Shown piece after piece: positions 42,897 through 52,787 of a stretch of DNA of 64,000 bases. Both the position numbers and the translations under genes were made by a program. The stretch is from positions 124,001 to 188,000 of the forward strand of contig NZ_JAJTNP010000002.1 of assembly GCF_021311115.1 (NCBI RefSeq), in the 5' to 3' direction. Origin of the DNA: Chryseobacterium gwangjuense (GTDB lineage: Bacteria > Bacteroidota > Bacteroidia > Flavobacteriales > Weeksellaceae). The notes below the pieces were generated by a model. It saw nothing but the letters and a program-made list of their open reading frames with translations. It did no database searches and was not told the origin of the DNA. The first letter of the stretch is position 1; every line of letters begins with the position of its first letter.

Positions 42897-44291
42897 ATGA
42901 ATTACAGAATAGAAAAAGACACCATGGGTGAAGTGCAGGTTCCTGCCGATAAGTTTTGGGGGGCACAAACCGAACGATCAAGAAATAATTTCAAAATAGG
43001 TCCTGAAGGCTCTATGCCACACGAAATCATCGAAGCTTTTGCTTATTTAAAAAAAGCAGCAGCATTCACCAATACCGACTTGGGAGTTCTTCCTGCTGAG
43101 AAAAGGGATATGATTGCCAAAGTTTGTGACGAAATTTTGGAAGGGAAACTCAATGATCAATTTCCTTTGGTTATCTGGCAGACAGGTTCCGGAACACAAT
43201 CGAATATGAATGTGAATGAAGTTGTTTCGAACAGAGCTCATGTAAATAATGGCGGAATCCTAGGTGAAAAGTCAGAAATACATCCCAATGATGATGTGAA
43301 TAAATCTCAGTCTTCAAACGACACTTACCCAACAGCAATGCACATTGCTGCCTATAAAAAAGTAGTTGAAACAACGATTCCCGCTGTTGAAAAACTAAAA
43401 ATTACGTTGAAAGAAAAATCAGAAGCATTTAAAGACATTGTTAAAATCGGAAGAACGCATTTAATGGATGCGACTCCGCTTACTTTAGGTCAGGAATTTT
43501 CAGGATATGTTGCTCAGCTTGAGTTTGGTTTAAGAGCTTTAAAAAATACATTACCTCATCTTTCTGAATTGGCTTTAGGAGGAACAGCTGTAGGAACCGG
43601 ATTAAACACACCCAAAGGTTATGATGTGAAAGTTGCGGAATATATTTCAAAGTTCACGAATCTTCCGTTTGTAACGGCAGAAAATAAATTTGAAGCATTG
43701 GCCGCTCATGATGCTATTGTAGAATCGCACGGAGCTTTAAAACAATTAGCCGTTTCTTTATATAAAATTGCTCAGGATGTAAGATTATTGGCATCAGGAC
43801 CACGTTCGGGAATCGGAGAAATTCATATTCCTGAAAATGAACCGGGTTCTTCTATCATGCCGGGAAAAGTAAATCCTACCCAAAATGAAGCGATGACAAT
43901 GGTTTGCGCACAGGTTTTAGGAAATGACACTACTATTTCTTTTGCAGGAACACAAGGGAATTACGAATTGAATGTTTTCAAACCGGTAATGGCTTATAAT
44001 TTCTTACAATCCGCTCAGTTAATTGCTGATGCCTGCATTTCATTTAACGATCATTGCGCAGTCGGAATCGAACCGAATCATGAGAGAATCAAAGAATTGG
44101 TTGATAAATCTTTGATGTTAGTCACTGCTTTAAATCCCCATATCGGTTATGAAAATGCTGCAAAAATTGCAAAAACGGCTCATAAAAACGGAACTACTTT
44201 GAAAGAAGAGGCTATTAATCTTGGACTTTTAACTTCTGAACTGTTTGACGAGTGGGTAAAACCTGAAGATATGGTAGGAAGCCTGAAATAA
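42897..44291 (+). CDS. fumC: Fumarate hydratase, class II
   Basis: 464 aa. The fumarase/aspartase signature [16 protein letters not shown] is complete, and [13 protein letters not shown] and [19 protein letters not shown] are the active-site loops. It is iron-independent and oxygen-stable, and catalyses the same reaction as the divergent class I gene. The two may serve different oxygen or iron conditions. Confidence 0.97.
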   Translation: MNYRIEKDTMGEVQVPADKFWGAQTERSRNNFKIGPEGSMPHEIIEAFAYLKKAAAFTNTDLGVLPAEKRDMIAKVCDEILEGKLNDQFPLVIWQTGSGTQSNMNVNEVVSNRAHVNNGGILGEKSEIHPNDDVNKSQSSNDTYPTAMHIAAYKKVVETTIPAVEKLKITLKEKSEAFKDIVKIGRTHLMDATPLTLGQEFSGYVAQLEFGLRALKNTLPHLSELALGGTAVGTGLNTPKGYDVKVAEYISKFTNLPFVTAENKFEALAAHDAIVESHGALKQLAVSLYKIAQDVRLLASGPRSGIGEIHIPENEPGSSIMPGKVNPTQNEAMTMVCAQVLGNDTTISFAGTQGNYELNVFKPVMAYNFLQSAQLIADACISFNDHCAVGIEPNHERIKELVDKSLMLVTALNPHIGYENAAKIAKTAHKNGTTLKEEAINLGLLTSELFDEWVKPEDMVGSLK

Positions 44292-44330
44292 ATATTTTAA
44301 GACACTACCAACTGATTATAATATCAGCAA

Positions 44331-44373
44331 AAACAACAACACTCCCCAGAAATCCTGTGGAGTGTTGTTGTTT
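44331..44373 (+). terminator. Strong terminator of fumC
   Basis: A 15-bp perfect stem (AAACAACAACACTCC / GGAGTGTTGTTGTTT), 40 bp after the fumC stop. Confidence 0.85.
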
Positions 44374-44455
44374 GTTAATGTGAATGTTGTTCTTTTATTA
44401 TTCAATTCTTATACCAAAGATGAATGTTTTGTTGTTTTATTTTTTCTAAAGCTTT

Positions 44456-45496
44456 TTACCATCCTAGAGCGACACCAACAACTAAAGCTTTATCATTCTC
44501 AAATTTGTTGTCTTTAAAAAAATTGCTGAAATCTTTTTTCACAAAAATACTGAAGTCATTATACGAGACCGTGAATTGGGCACCATAAACAAAAGGATTG
44601 ACCTGATAATTCCCTCTTTCTCTCTGGCTTATTCCTTCTCCTTTAATGATATTATTGGTTGCCATTTTTACCCCTCCGTAAATATTCGCTCCCACTTTAA
44701 ATCCATTATGATAATCTCTGTACTGAATATCCATTCCTGCATTTTTAAGCTTTGAGAAATTATATTGTACGCCTAGCGGTACCATAACATACCCTGTTCT
44801 TAATTTACTTTTACTAAGACCTTTATTATAGTTATCTAAATAAATATCAGCATTAGTATCCTTTGCAATAAACATATTATTGTCAAAATTCAGCGTTCTC
44901 CAAGAAAAACCAATTCCGGAAATTAATCCCCAAGGACTTGTTCTGCCAAACTGATAGTTAAATTTAAATCCAAATTCAAAATTCCCGGCATATCCTAAAT
45001 TCTTATCCAGTTCATTATCTGCTTTACTGTTTGTAAGATTCATAATTCCGTAAGAAATGTATCCTTCTAAATTTTTCACCGGTCGGAATTTTTTCAAAAG
45101 CTTTGCCTTTAGCTCTTCATTAGAGGTAACATCGGAGCTAAGAAGCGAATACCTTACCTGCTTTTGAATCACTGTATCCAAATCGAATCCTAATGCTTCT
45201 ATTCTTTGGTCAATTTTTTCCGAAAAACGATCCGCAATAATTGATTTTTGCTTGTCAAATTCAGTTTTATCAAGATTTTTTGCCTGAAGTATAAGCAATT
45301 CTGCTTCCATCAGCTTTTTCTCTTCCTGGATAATTGCATCAATGCTTTTAGCATATTCGTCTACTTTTTCCTTTACGATTGGGCTTACTTCTGTATTTTC
45401 TTTGGACTGCAGATTCAATCCCAATGATTTTCTTTGTGAATATCCTGTGCCAGATAAAAGGCATAAGAATCCCATGATGATAAATTTCTTGATCAT
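44456..45496 (-). CDS. Outer-membrane beta-barrel protein of the second ECF cluster
   Basis: 346 aa. A signal peptide (MGFLCLLSGTGYSQ) is followed by a helical or coiled-coil stretch (about 35-115, Glu/Lys-rich, AKSIDAIIQEEKKLMEAELL) and then beta-strands from about 145 with a C-terminal VGVALGW end. It is the third gene of an operon after the sigma factor and the anti-sigma-like gene, and may be the stress target or sensor. No named family recognised. Confidence 0.75.
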   Translation of the reverse strand: MIKKFIIMGFLCLLSGTGYSQRKSLGLNLQSKENTEVSPIVKEKVDEYAKSIDAIIQEEKKLMEAELLILQAKNLDKTEFDKQKSIIADRFSEKIDQRIEALGFDLDTVIQKQVRYSLLSSDVTSNEELKAKLLKKFRPVKNLEGYISYGIMNLTNSKADNELDKNLGYAGNFEFGFKFNYQFGRTSPWGLISGIGFSWRTLNFDNNMFIAKDTNADIYLDNYNKGLSKSKLRTGYVMVPLGVQYNFSKLKNAGMDIQYRDYHNGFKVGANIYGGVKMATNNIIKGEGISQRERGNYQVNPFVYGAQFTVSYNDFSIFVKKDFSNFFKDNKFENDKALVVGVALGW

Positions 45497-45525
45497 ATTA
45501 TTAATTTTAAATTGTTAAAAAGTTG

Positions 45526-46155
45526 TTATTTCCCGTTCAGATCTATGGTTGCCACATTACTCTCTTTCGTTTTCTCTATGATGTCTTTATGCTCTACCGA
45601 GAAAAGTAAAGTTGCCGGGTCTACATATTTTTTCTTTTTCACGGGAGATTTCGAAGCTTCTTCCGATTGAGCCATCACCTTATTAGCAGGAGCAGGAATT
45701 TTAGAAATTTCCGGGACAATCATCTGTACTTCTTCTTTTTGAGGAGCTTTTTCCATCTGCTCTGCTAAGATAGGAGCTTGCAGAGTTTTCTCAATGGCGT
45801 TAATTGGAGTTACCTTATTTTCCTGAATAACTTTTTTCTCCACATAAACAGGTTCAGAAACTACATTTTCGTTATTCTTTTCAGTCCCTTTCTCTTGAGG
45901 AGATGTATTCTTTACTTTAGCAATTTCAGTTTTCTGAATATTTTTTTCTCCGGAAGGATTTGAAAAAAGCACAAACCCCAACCCAAAAACAAGTACAACA
46001 CACGCTGCAGCCAATACCCAGTTCATACGGAATTTAGAATGTGCAGTTCCTTTTTGTACTTCTATTTCAGACCAAAGATCTCTTGAAGGAGCAATTTCTC
46101 TTTCCTCGATCTGTTTTTTTATCTGATGTTCTAAATTATCTCTGAATGTGTTCAT
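45526..46155 (-). CDS. Single-pass membrane protein, likely anti-sigma factor
   Basis: 209 aa. A cytosolic N-terminus of about 43 residues (HQIKKQIEEREIAPSRDLWSEIE) is followed by one transmembrane helix (about 44-66) and a Lys/Glu/Pro-rich periplasmic part. This is the layout of FecR/RskA-type anti-sigma factors, though no zinc motif is seen. It overlaps the sigma gene by 20 bp. Role inferred from layout and context. Confidence 0.75.
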   Translation of the reverse strand: MNTFRDNLEHQIKKQIEEREIAPSRDLWSEIEVQKGTAHSKFRMNWVLAAACVVLVFGLGFVLFSNPSGEKNIQKTEIAKVKNTSPQEKGTEKNNENVVSEPVYVEKKVIQENKVTPINAIEKTLQAPILAEQMEKAPQKEEVQMIVPEISKIPAPANKVMAQSEEASKSPVKKKKYVDPATLLFSVEHKDIIEKTKESNVATIDLNGK

Positions 46156-46708
46156 TTTTCATTGTTTTTTGTTGTTGAAGATAAAGCACTCTCAACTTCT
46201 CTTTTGCACGAAACAGCTGTGTTTTACTTACTGCTGTGGAGATTTTCAAGGTATCAGAAATTTCCTGATGCGAATATCCTTCCAATACGTAGAGGTTGAA
46301 AACCATTCTGTAAGCATCCGGAAGCTGATCTAAAAGTTCCTGAGCGTTGAAATCAAAAACGACTTCCTCTTCCGGAGCATCAATCATAAAAGAAGGATTG
46401 ATATCATCAATATAAAAAACGGTTTTATGGCTTTTTATAAAGTTGAGACATTCGTTAACGACAATTCTTCTCGCCCATCCTTCCAGATTACCTTCTCCCC
46501 GAAAGCTTTCGATGTGCTTAAAGATTTTACAAAAAGCTTTGATGACACAGTCTTCCGCCTGATACAAATCACTGATATAGCTTTTGCCTACACTCAGAAA
46601 TTTTTTGACGTTCTGTTCATAAAAAACTTTTTGTGCAGCCGGATCTTGTTTTTTAAGCCGGCTGAGCAAATCTTCTTTTTTATTTCCGAACAAAATTTTC
46701 ATTCTCAT
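46136..46708 (-). CDS. ECF-type RNA polymerase sigma factor
   Basis: 190 aa (ATG at 46708 or, two codons later, at 46702). Region 2 at about 25-95 (DLYQAEDCVIKAFCKIFKHI, LEGWARRIVVNECLNF) and region 4 at about 120-175 (LPDAYRMVFNLYVLEGYSHQ, HTH EISDTLKISTAVSKTQL). It heads a sigma / anti-sigma / outer-membrane operon. A TGTAAC plus GTCTTTA promoter-like pair is upstream. Confidence 0.93.
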   Translation of the reverse strand: MRMKILFGNKKEDLLSRLKKQDPAAQKVFYEQNVKKFLSVGKSYISDLYQAEDCVIKAFCKIFKHIESFRGEGNLEGWARRIVVNECLNFIKSHKTVFYIDDINPSFMIDAPEEEVVFDFNAQELLDQLPDAYRMVFNLYVLEGYSHQEISDTLKISTAVSKTQLFRAKEKLRVLYLQQQKTMKNEHIQR

Positions 46709-46720
46709 CTGTTTCTACTC

Positions 46721-46750
46721 TAAAGACAACAAAACTTTGAAAAGGTTACA
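46721..46750 (-). promoter_or_regulatory. Candidate ECF autoregulatory promoter
   Basis: Minus strand TGTAAC (46750-46745), 17 bp, then GTCTTTA, ending about 15 bp before the sigma start. It shares TGTAAC with the site at 11902. Confidence 0.4.
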
Positions 46751-46854
46751 CAAAAAAAATATTTTTTTGAAAAATTTATTCCTGATGTCATTCTAAAAGG
46801 AAAAACATCGATTATTTATAGTAAAAAAGACAGAAAGATTCTGCCCCTTATATT

Positions 46855-47793
46855 CTATCCTGAAAATTCATCCAGCATATTTCTTGTCGGAACAAAGAAA
46901 AGTGTTCCTGTAACGGCCGTACTGAAATCTAAAATCCGGTCATAATTTCCCGGAGGATCTCCGATAAACATATTCGTCAGCATTTTTTTTGTGGTAGAAA
47001 ATGTATTGGCATAAGAAATAAAGTAGGTTCCAAACTCACCTGTGGAAGGATTACCAAAAGGCATATTGTCTCTTACAATCTTTAGTTCTTCTCCATTTTC
47101 GTTTTCAATATTTGTTAATGCAATATGGGAATTTTCAGGTTTTACATCGTCTGACATCTCAATATCATTCTCTTTTGATCTTCCGATCACTTTTTCCTGT
47201 TCTTCTGTCGAAAGATTGCTCCATGCATTCATGTTATGAAGATATTTTTGAGTGAAAAGATAACTTCCCCCTTTGTATTGTATATCTTCATCTCCAACTT
47301 TCGCAAAAAGATCCCGGTCTTCATTGTGCGGATTTTCTGTTCCGTCTACAAAGCCGAGAATCGAACGAGCATCCCAATATTTAAACCCATGAATTTCCAG
47401 AATACTTTCTGCAACAGGAGTCAGTAGTTTTGAAATCTCAATTGCCATATCAAAGATGATGCTTTTATCGTCGGCTCTCAGGTGAAAATGCAAATCTCCC
47501 GGCGTAGACACCGCAGTATGTTTTTCGCCTTTTATTTCTTCAAAATTGACTAATTCTTTCGGAAGCGGAGTCGGAAGTTCAAGAATATTCCAGGCGTTAT
47601 AGCCAATCCCCATCACACAGCTTGCTCTACTATCCGGAAATCTGTTGAAAACAGAATTATTAAGATTCAGCACCAAAGCACACAATTGTTGAAAGGTTTC
47701 TTTCAGTTTCGGGTCATCTACCAATCTCCAAACCATGAAAATCGTATTGCTATTCGGATAATCGGTTACGTTTTGAGATTCAATATTCGGCAT
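46855..47793 (-). CDS. DyP-type haem peroxidase
   Basis: 312 aa, the size of bacterial class A/B (YfeX-like) DyPs. GFVDGTENP (Asp of the distal GxxDG motif at about 150) and the later ENSHIALTNI with the proximal haem His are present. There is no signal peptide, so it is cytosolic. It uses H2O2 to oxidise dyes, haem or other substrates; the natural one is unknown. No encapsulin gene is adjacent. It precedes nothing co-directional within 15 bp except the ABC ATPase upstream (15-bp gap). Confidence 0.93.
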   Translation of the reverse strand: MPNIESQNVTDYPNSNTIFMVWRLVDDPKLKETFQQLCALVLNLNNSVFNRFPDSRASCVMGIGYNAWNILELPTPLPKELVNFEEIKGEKHTAVSTPGDLHFHLRADDKSIIFDMAIEISKLLTPVAESILEIHGFKYWDARSILGFVDGTENPHNEDRDLFAKVGDEDIQYKGGSYLFTQKYLHNMNAWSNLSTEEQEKVIGRSKENDIEMSDDVKPENSHIALTNIENENGEELKIVRDNMPFGNPSTGEFGTYFISYANTFSTTKKMLTNMFIGDPPGNYDRILDFSTAVTGTLFFVPTRNMLDEFSG

Positions 47794-47808
47794 TATTTAT
47801 TTTTTAAA

Positions 47809-48531
47809 TTAAATCATTTCAACAGGCTTAGAAACCTGATCAGCAAAATATTGCTCCAGATCTCTAAGAGTCTCAGGATCCGTCTGAATATCTTTTACCA
47901 GTTTTCCTTTATTCACAACTACAATTCTGTTACACACTTCGGTAGTATGTGAAAGATCGTGACTTGAAATAAGGAAAGTGACTCCGTCCTGTTTTGATAA
48001 TTCTTTAATTAAATTTTTCAGTTTAATCTGAGTAGAAGGATCCAAATTAGCAAAAGGTTCGTCCAGAATAATGATTTCAGGATTTCCGATCATTGCTCCT
48101 ACAATCCCTACTTTTTTCTGGTTTCCTTTTGATAAATCACGAACGTACTTCCCTGAATTTAAAATTTCTCCATTAAAAAGATCATGAAACTGTTTTAAAA
48201 ACTCATCAACAGAAGCCTTATTCTGTCCTCTCAATTCTCCGATGAAATAAAAATATTCTTCAGGGGTAAGATAACCGATAAGAAAACTTTCGTCAACGAA
48301 TGCAGAAACTTTATTCTTCCATGCTTCAGATTCGTTGACTTTAATATCATCTACACTTACAAAACCCGTTGTAGGCTGAATAAGATCAAGCATTAAACTG
48401 AACAATGTCGTTTTTCCTGCTCCGTTATTCCCTACCAGTCCGAAGGTTTCTCCACTCGGAATTTCCAAATTCTCGATATTAAGCACGGTTGCTTTACCGT
48501 ATGTTTTTGATAAATTATGTATTGTGATCAT
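47809..48531 (-). CDS. ABC transporter ATP-binding protein
   Basis: 240 aa. Walker A GNNGAGKTTLF, signature LSKGNQKKVGI and Walker B IIILDEPFANLDP, with His switch in SSHDLSHT. It is the ATPase for the DUF5687 permease encoded 1 bp upstream, so together they form an exporter of unknown substrate. Confidence 0.92.
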   Translation of the reverse strand: MITIHNLSKTYGKATVLNIENLEIPSGETFGLVGNNGAGKTTLFSLMLDLIQPTTGFVSVDDIKVNESEAWKNKVSAFVDESFLIGYLTPEEYFYFIGELRGQNKASVDEFLKQFHDLFNGEILNSGKYVRDLSKGNQKKVGIVGAMIGNPEIIILDEPFANLDPSTQIKLKNLIKELSKQDGVTFLISSHDLSHTTEVCNRIVVVNKGKLVKDIQTDPETLRDLEQYFADQVSKPVEMI

Positions 48532-48532
48532 A

Positions 48533-49999
48533 TTAATCTTTGTTTTTGAATGCTTCTAATGTGCTGTATTTTTCTACTTTATAATGCTTTACAATAATAT
48601 CGAAGATTTTTTCTCTGAATAAAAAACCTGCCAATCCCATAATAGCCACACTTACAACCCCTGCTCCAATTCCGAAAAAGTGCTGTACTCCTCCGAAAAC
48701 AGCCATTGGTAAAAACATTTTTGGGATTAACAACAGCAATGCTTTCAGATTAAAACTATTTTTTTGCCCGAATCTTTTTTCTTTAGCATTAAGATCAATT
48801 TGTGTTTTATTGAAAGCTCCCGCCCAAAGCGTGAATTGAGAATTGACCCCAATATTATAAATTCCGGCAGCGAAAAAAGTAACATACATTTCCCAGCCAA
48901 AATAGGCATATCCCACCGCAAGAAGTATAGAAACTCCCGTCATAATATTCATCAGCCACCATTTTGCTTTTAAATATTCTTTATACGGAACATTGGAAGT
49001 CATCATCAAAGGATAATAAGAACTGTCAAAAGCCGGAACTCTCTGTCCAAACAGAAACTGGAAACCTCCTGTTACGAATAGCCCCATAAACATCGTCATT
49101 GCCGGAGTTTTATATAATGGAGAAGAAAACATGAGCATTCCGTAGAAAAGAAATAAAAAGCTTCCTATCAAAATTCCTTTGGTTACTTTATTCCTTCTCA
49201 GCATTTTTATATCATTATTAATAAAAGTACCGATAGCTCCGTATTTGTTTAAAAAAGCAATATTTTCTGTCTTTCCGATTGTTTTTTTGGCTTCAAGACC
49301 TTCATCCAAATAAAATGCTTTGTGAATGTAATTAAAGCTAATCTTCCATAACGCTGTAAATAACAAGATTGAAATTATCGCAAAATAAGGTCGTTCATAA
49401 AAATTAAAGAAAAACTTTTCCGAATAAGAAAGAACTGGAACGATATTATAATACGCTAAGCCTGCAACCGCTGCAAAAACACATCCCACAACAATGGCAA
49501 TCGTTTCTTTATCATTGAAAAGAATATTGATAAAGTTGTTAAGATAGAACAATAAAGAAACCCCAATCAACCAAGATAAAACACCTACAAAACCATATCC
49601 ATTGAACAATGCAATGGCACTAAATGTGATAAAAAAGAATGAATTGAGCCAGCTTAAAGGAGTAAAGAATGTTTTAACCAAGGTATAGTTCACAACTGTT
49701 TTCTTCGGAATATTAAGCGTAAGAAAAGGCTTGATATTCTGAGTAGACATTTCCTGCAACATGTATTTGAAGATTAAATCAGCCGCCCAAGCAATAATTA
49801 AAAATCTGGAAACAATCTTTAACGGGTCTTCATGCATCTCTTCTTTGATGTAGAAAAATGCAATAAATGCACCTCCTACCAAACAACCCATGAAATAAAG
49901 AATTCCGATAAAACGGAAAATCTTCATCGCTAAATTGATCCCCAAAGATGTACCACGAAAAAAACTTTTGAACTCTAATCTCAGGAATTTAAAAAACAT
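48533..49999 (-). CDS. DUF5687 family ABC permease
   Basis: 488 aa with about ten to twelve hydrophobic helices. The N-terminus (FLRLEFKSFFRGTSLG) and C-terminal half match the Bacteroidota DUF5687 membrane proteins, which accompany an ABC ATPase. It is the upstream partner of the ATPase gene. Substrate unknown. Confidence 0.85.
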   Translation of the reverse strand: MFFKFLRLEFKSFFRGTSLGINLAMKIFRFIGILYFMGCLVGGAFIAFFYIKEEMHEDPLKIVSRFLIIAWAADLIFKYMLQEMSTQNIKPFLTLNIPKKTVVNYTLVKTFFTPLSWLNSFFFITFSAIALFNGYGFVGVLSWLIGVSLLFYLNNFINILFNDKETIAIVVGCVFAAVAGLAYYNIVPVLSYSEKFFFNFYERPYFAIISILLFTALWKISFNYIHKAFYLDEGLEAKKTIGKTENIAFLNKYGAIGTFINNDIKMLRRNKVTKGILIGSFLFLFYGMLMFSSPLYKTPAMTMFMGLFVTGGFQFLFGQRVPAFDSSYYPLMMTSNVPYKEYLKAKWWLMNIMTGVSILLAVGYAYFGWEMYVTFFAAGIYNIGVNSQFTLWAGAFNKTQIDLNAKEKRFGQKNSFNLKALLLLIPKMFLPMAVFGGVQHFFGIGAGVVSVAIMGLAGFLFREKIFDIIVKHYKVEKYSTLEAFKNKD

Positions 50000-50122
50000 A
50001 GTTACTTTTTTTACATTAGTAAATATAATGCAAAATATGTTACAGACTTTTCAATTTAAATCCTATAAATGGGAGGTTGTATGAATAATTAAGTCGCATC
50101 AGCTTCTTAATCCAAGCTAAAA

Positions 50123-51772
50123 TTATCCTATCAATTCTTTCGCCTGTGTCATGGCTGCTTCCGTGATCTTACTTCCGGAAAGCAATTGGGCAATTTCGTT
50201 AAGTTTTTCTTCATCACTTAAAGAAATTATAGTGGATTGAGTTTTTCCGGAAACATCCTGTTTTACAACTTTATAGTTATTATTCCCTTTTGCAGCAACC
50301 TGCGCCAAGTGAGAAATAACGATAAGCTGCATATCTTCGGACATTTCGCGCATGAGATTTCCTATTTCTTCCGCTACTTTTCCTGAAACTCCGGTGTCTA
50401 TTTCGTCTAAAATTAATGTTGGAAGCTCGTCACTTTCTGCAATGATTTTCTTTACCGCTAGCATGACACGTGATCTTTCACCACCTGAAATAGCCGTTTG
50501 AATCGGTTTTAAAGGAAAGCCTGAGTTTGCCTGGAATAATAACTGAATATTTTCTTTGCCAAATTGATTAAAATCCAGAGAATCTTTCAATTCAATATCA
50601 ACTTTTGCTTTTTCTAAGCCTAATTTTTTAAGCAAATCTTCCGCTTTTTTAATGAAAATAGGAATACTTTTCTTTCTGTTTTTTGAAAGTTTTTCAGCTA
50701 GATTTTGAAGCGTTTTTTCTTTTTTAACGATATTTTCAGAAATTTCTGCAATATTAGCTTCCAGTTCAGAAGCTCCTTGTTGTTCGCCTGATAACTGATC
50801 TCTGATTTCTTTAAGCTCATCCATTCCGGAAACATTATGCTTCAGAAATAATGAATTAATTTTATTGTTCAGTTCGGAAAGTAACGCAAGGTTTTCAGGA
50901 TTGATTTCAATTTTTTCGGCTTCATGTTCCAGTTCGGAAATAATATCTTTTATTTCTACAAAAGATGTTTCAAGCCTTTCATCAAGGTCTGAAAAACTGT
51001 TTGAAACTTCTGAAATCTTGGAAAGTTTATTTTTAGCTTCATTAAAAAAAGAAAGAATTCCCACTTCTTCCTGATGAAATCTTGACAGAATCTGCGCAAG
51101 ATTTTCAGAAATCATCTCTGCATTTTCTTGTATTGACAATTGGTTCTGAAGGTCTCCATAGTCTACATCATCCAATTTCAGTTCTTCAAGTTCGTTCAGT
51201 AAAAATTCTTTATAATCACTTTCCTTATTTGTTTCTGCAAGCTGCGTTTGGAGTTTTTTCAGTTGAATTTTTAAGCTTTGAAAATCTGAAAACTCAAATT
51301 GATATTCCTCAATCATTTTTTTATTTTCAGAAAGCCCGTCAATAATCTTGAACTGATATTCTGCTGTAAAAAGATTGGAGGTTTCAAACTGTGAATGAAT
51401 ATCAATCAGTTGAGAAGACAACTTTTTAAGAATATCCAGTGTTACCGGAACATCATTGATAAAAGCTCTCGATTTTCCGGAAGGAAGAATTTCTCTTCTT
51501 ATAATCGTCTGTTGATCATAATCGAGATCATTTTCTATAAAAAATTTCTTAAACCGGTTATTCAATGAGAATTCGGTTTCTACAATACTTTTTTCGTCTG
51601 TGTTAGAGATCGACTTTACATCTGCTCTTTCTCCTAAAATAAGGCGAAGTGCACCCAGAATAATTGATTTCCCGGCTCCTGTTTCTCCGGTAATTACCTG
51701 TAGCCCTTTATGTAAGGACACATCAAGTACATCAATAAGTGCAAAGTTTTTTATATAGATTCTCGAAAGCAT
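50123..51772 (-). CDS. recN: DNA repair protein RecN
   Basis: 549 aa SMC-like ATPase. Walker A is GETGAGKSII (about 29-38), a coiled-coil arm spans about 150-370, and the C-terminal ATPase half has ISGGERSRVMLA and LILDEIDTGVSG. It acts in double-strand break repair. Last gene of the coaBC-porD-recN run, 70 bp after porD. No SOS box is evident. Confidence 0.96.
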   Translation of the reverse strand: MLSRIYIKNFALIDVLDVSLHKGLQVITGETGAGKSIILGALRLILGERADVKSISNTDEKSIVETEFSLNNRFKKFFIENDLDYDQQTIIRREILPSGKSRAFINDVPVTLDILKKLSSQLIDIHSQFETSNLFTAEYQFKIIDGLSENKKMIEEYQFEFSDFQSLKIQLKKLQTQLAETNKESDYKEFLLNELEELKLDDVDYGDLQNQLSIQENAEMISENLAQILSRFHQEEVGILSFFNEAKNKLSKISEVSNSFSDLDERLETSFVEIKDIISELEHEAEKIEINPENLALLSELNNKINSLFLKHNVSGMDELKEIRDQLSGEQQGASELEANIAEISENIVKKEKTLQNLAEKLSKNRKKSIPIFIKKAEDLLKKLGLEKAKVDIELKDSLDFNQFGKENIQLLFQANSGFPLKPIQTAISGGERSRVMLAVKKIIAESDELPTLILDEIDTGVSGKVAEEIGNLMREMSEDMQLIVISHLAQVAAKGNNNYKVVKQDVSGKTQSTIISLSDEEKLNEIAQLLSGSKITEAAMTQAKELIG

Positions 51773-51842
51773 AAATCAGTAGCAGATTACGATTGTTACT
51801 GCAAATATAAAATTTCCAATTCAGAAATTGTGAATCAGATTT

Positions 51843-52751
51843 TTATTTCCATTTATTCCACTTAGTATCAGTATGCTTCGGAGCAAAAGTAATCATAAGC
51901 TGTTTTAAATCACCCAAAATAATTCCACCGTTGTTATTCGAATTGAAAATATTGAAAATTTCATCACTTTTTGCTTCAATAAAAAGATTGAATGCATAAT
52001 TCTGCTGGAAATTGTTTTCGTAAATTTTCAACTGCATTAAAGCATCAAAAATAGCTTTTTTAGAAGCGGTCTGATCCTGATTGTAAAGACCATCTAACCC
52101 GATTCTGTGATATGTATAAAAAGTCGTTCTTAACTGATTCGTATTAGAATTCAGCAATGTACTAATTAAATTCCCTCTAGTTCTAGGACCTTCCGTTCCC
52201 AGCTGAGCCCAACCTTCATAGTTTCTGTTTTGAGAATTCTGAGCAATCTGCTGAGCTTTTGTAAACCACGGTGTTCCGCCCATCGATTGAAAGCTATCTG
52301 CATCGTATCCCAAAATTAAATACACATAAAAGCTGATCACATCAATCAAGTTTTTTCCTGAAAACTGTCTCTCATTGAAAATTAGATTTTCATTCTCTAC
52401 ATATTCAAATCCGAATTTTGTATCCTGAATATTAATCAACGGAGATTCGTAATTGGTACTAAATACGGGACGAACTGCCTGTACAACAATACTTCCTTTA
52501 TAATTATTCCCGTCTTTCTCGCTGATAATGATAGCAAAATTTGACTTGATTTTTTCAAAATTTTGTAATTTTTTCCCAGTCCAGCTCGTATTGTTAATAA
52601 AGTCTCTAAGATTTTTCTCCAGTGTTTTATAAACCTGCTGATTACTTCCTCCCATTTGTTGCGCATTGATCTGAACAGTCGACAGCAACTCTTGAGAGAA
52701 ACTCAATTGATATAAGAAAAATACAAAAAATATGCTTAAGATTCTTTTCAT
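51843..52751 (-). CDS. porD: DUF4835 / PorD-like protein
   Basis: 302 aa. A signal peptide (MKRILSIFFVFFLYQLSFSQ) is followed by the DUF4835 body (INAQQMGGSNQQVYKTLEKN; YYVYLILGYDADSFQ-type segment; WAQLGTEGPRTRGN). This family is grouped with the type IX secretion gene porD in some annotations; a direct role in secretion is not shown by this sequence. It lies between coaBC and recN, 36 bp after coaBC, an order I recall as conserved in Flavobacteriia. Confidence 0.82.
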   Translation of the reverse strand: MKRILSIFFVFFLYQLSFSQELLSTVQINAQQMGGSNQQVYKTLEKNLRDFINNTSWTGKKLQNFEKIKSNFAIIISEKDGNNYKGSIVVQAVRPVFSTNYESPLINIQDTKFGFEYVENENLIFNERQFSGKNLIDVISFYVYLILGYDADSFQSMGGTPWFTKAQQIAQNSQNRNYEGWAQLGTEGPRTRGNLISTLLNSNTNQLRTTFYTYHRIGLDGLYNQDQTASKKAIFDALMQLKIYENNFQQNYAFNLFIEAKSDEIFNIFNSNNNGGIILGDLKQLMITFAPKHTDTKWNKWK

Positions 52752-52787
52752 TGTTTATTTAAAATTGAGAACGGAAATTTATAAAAA

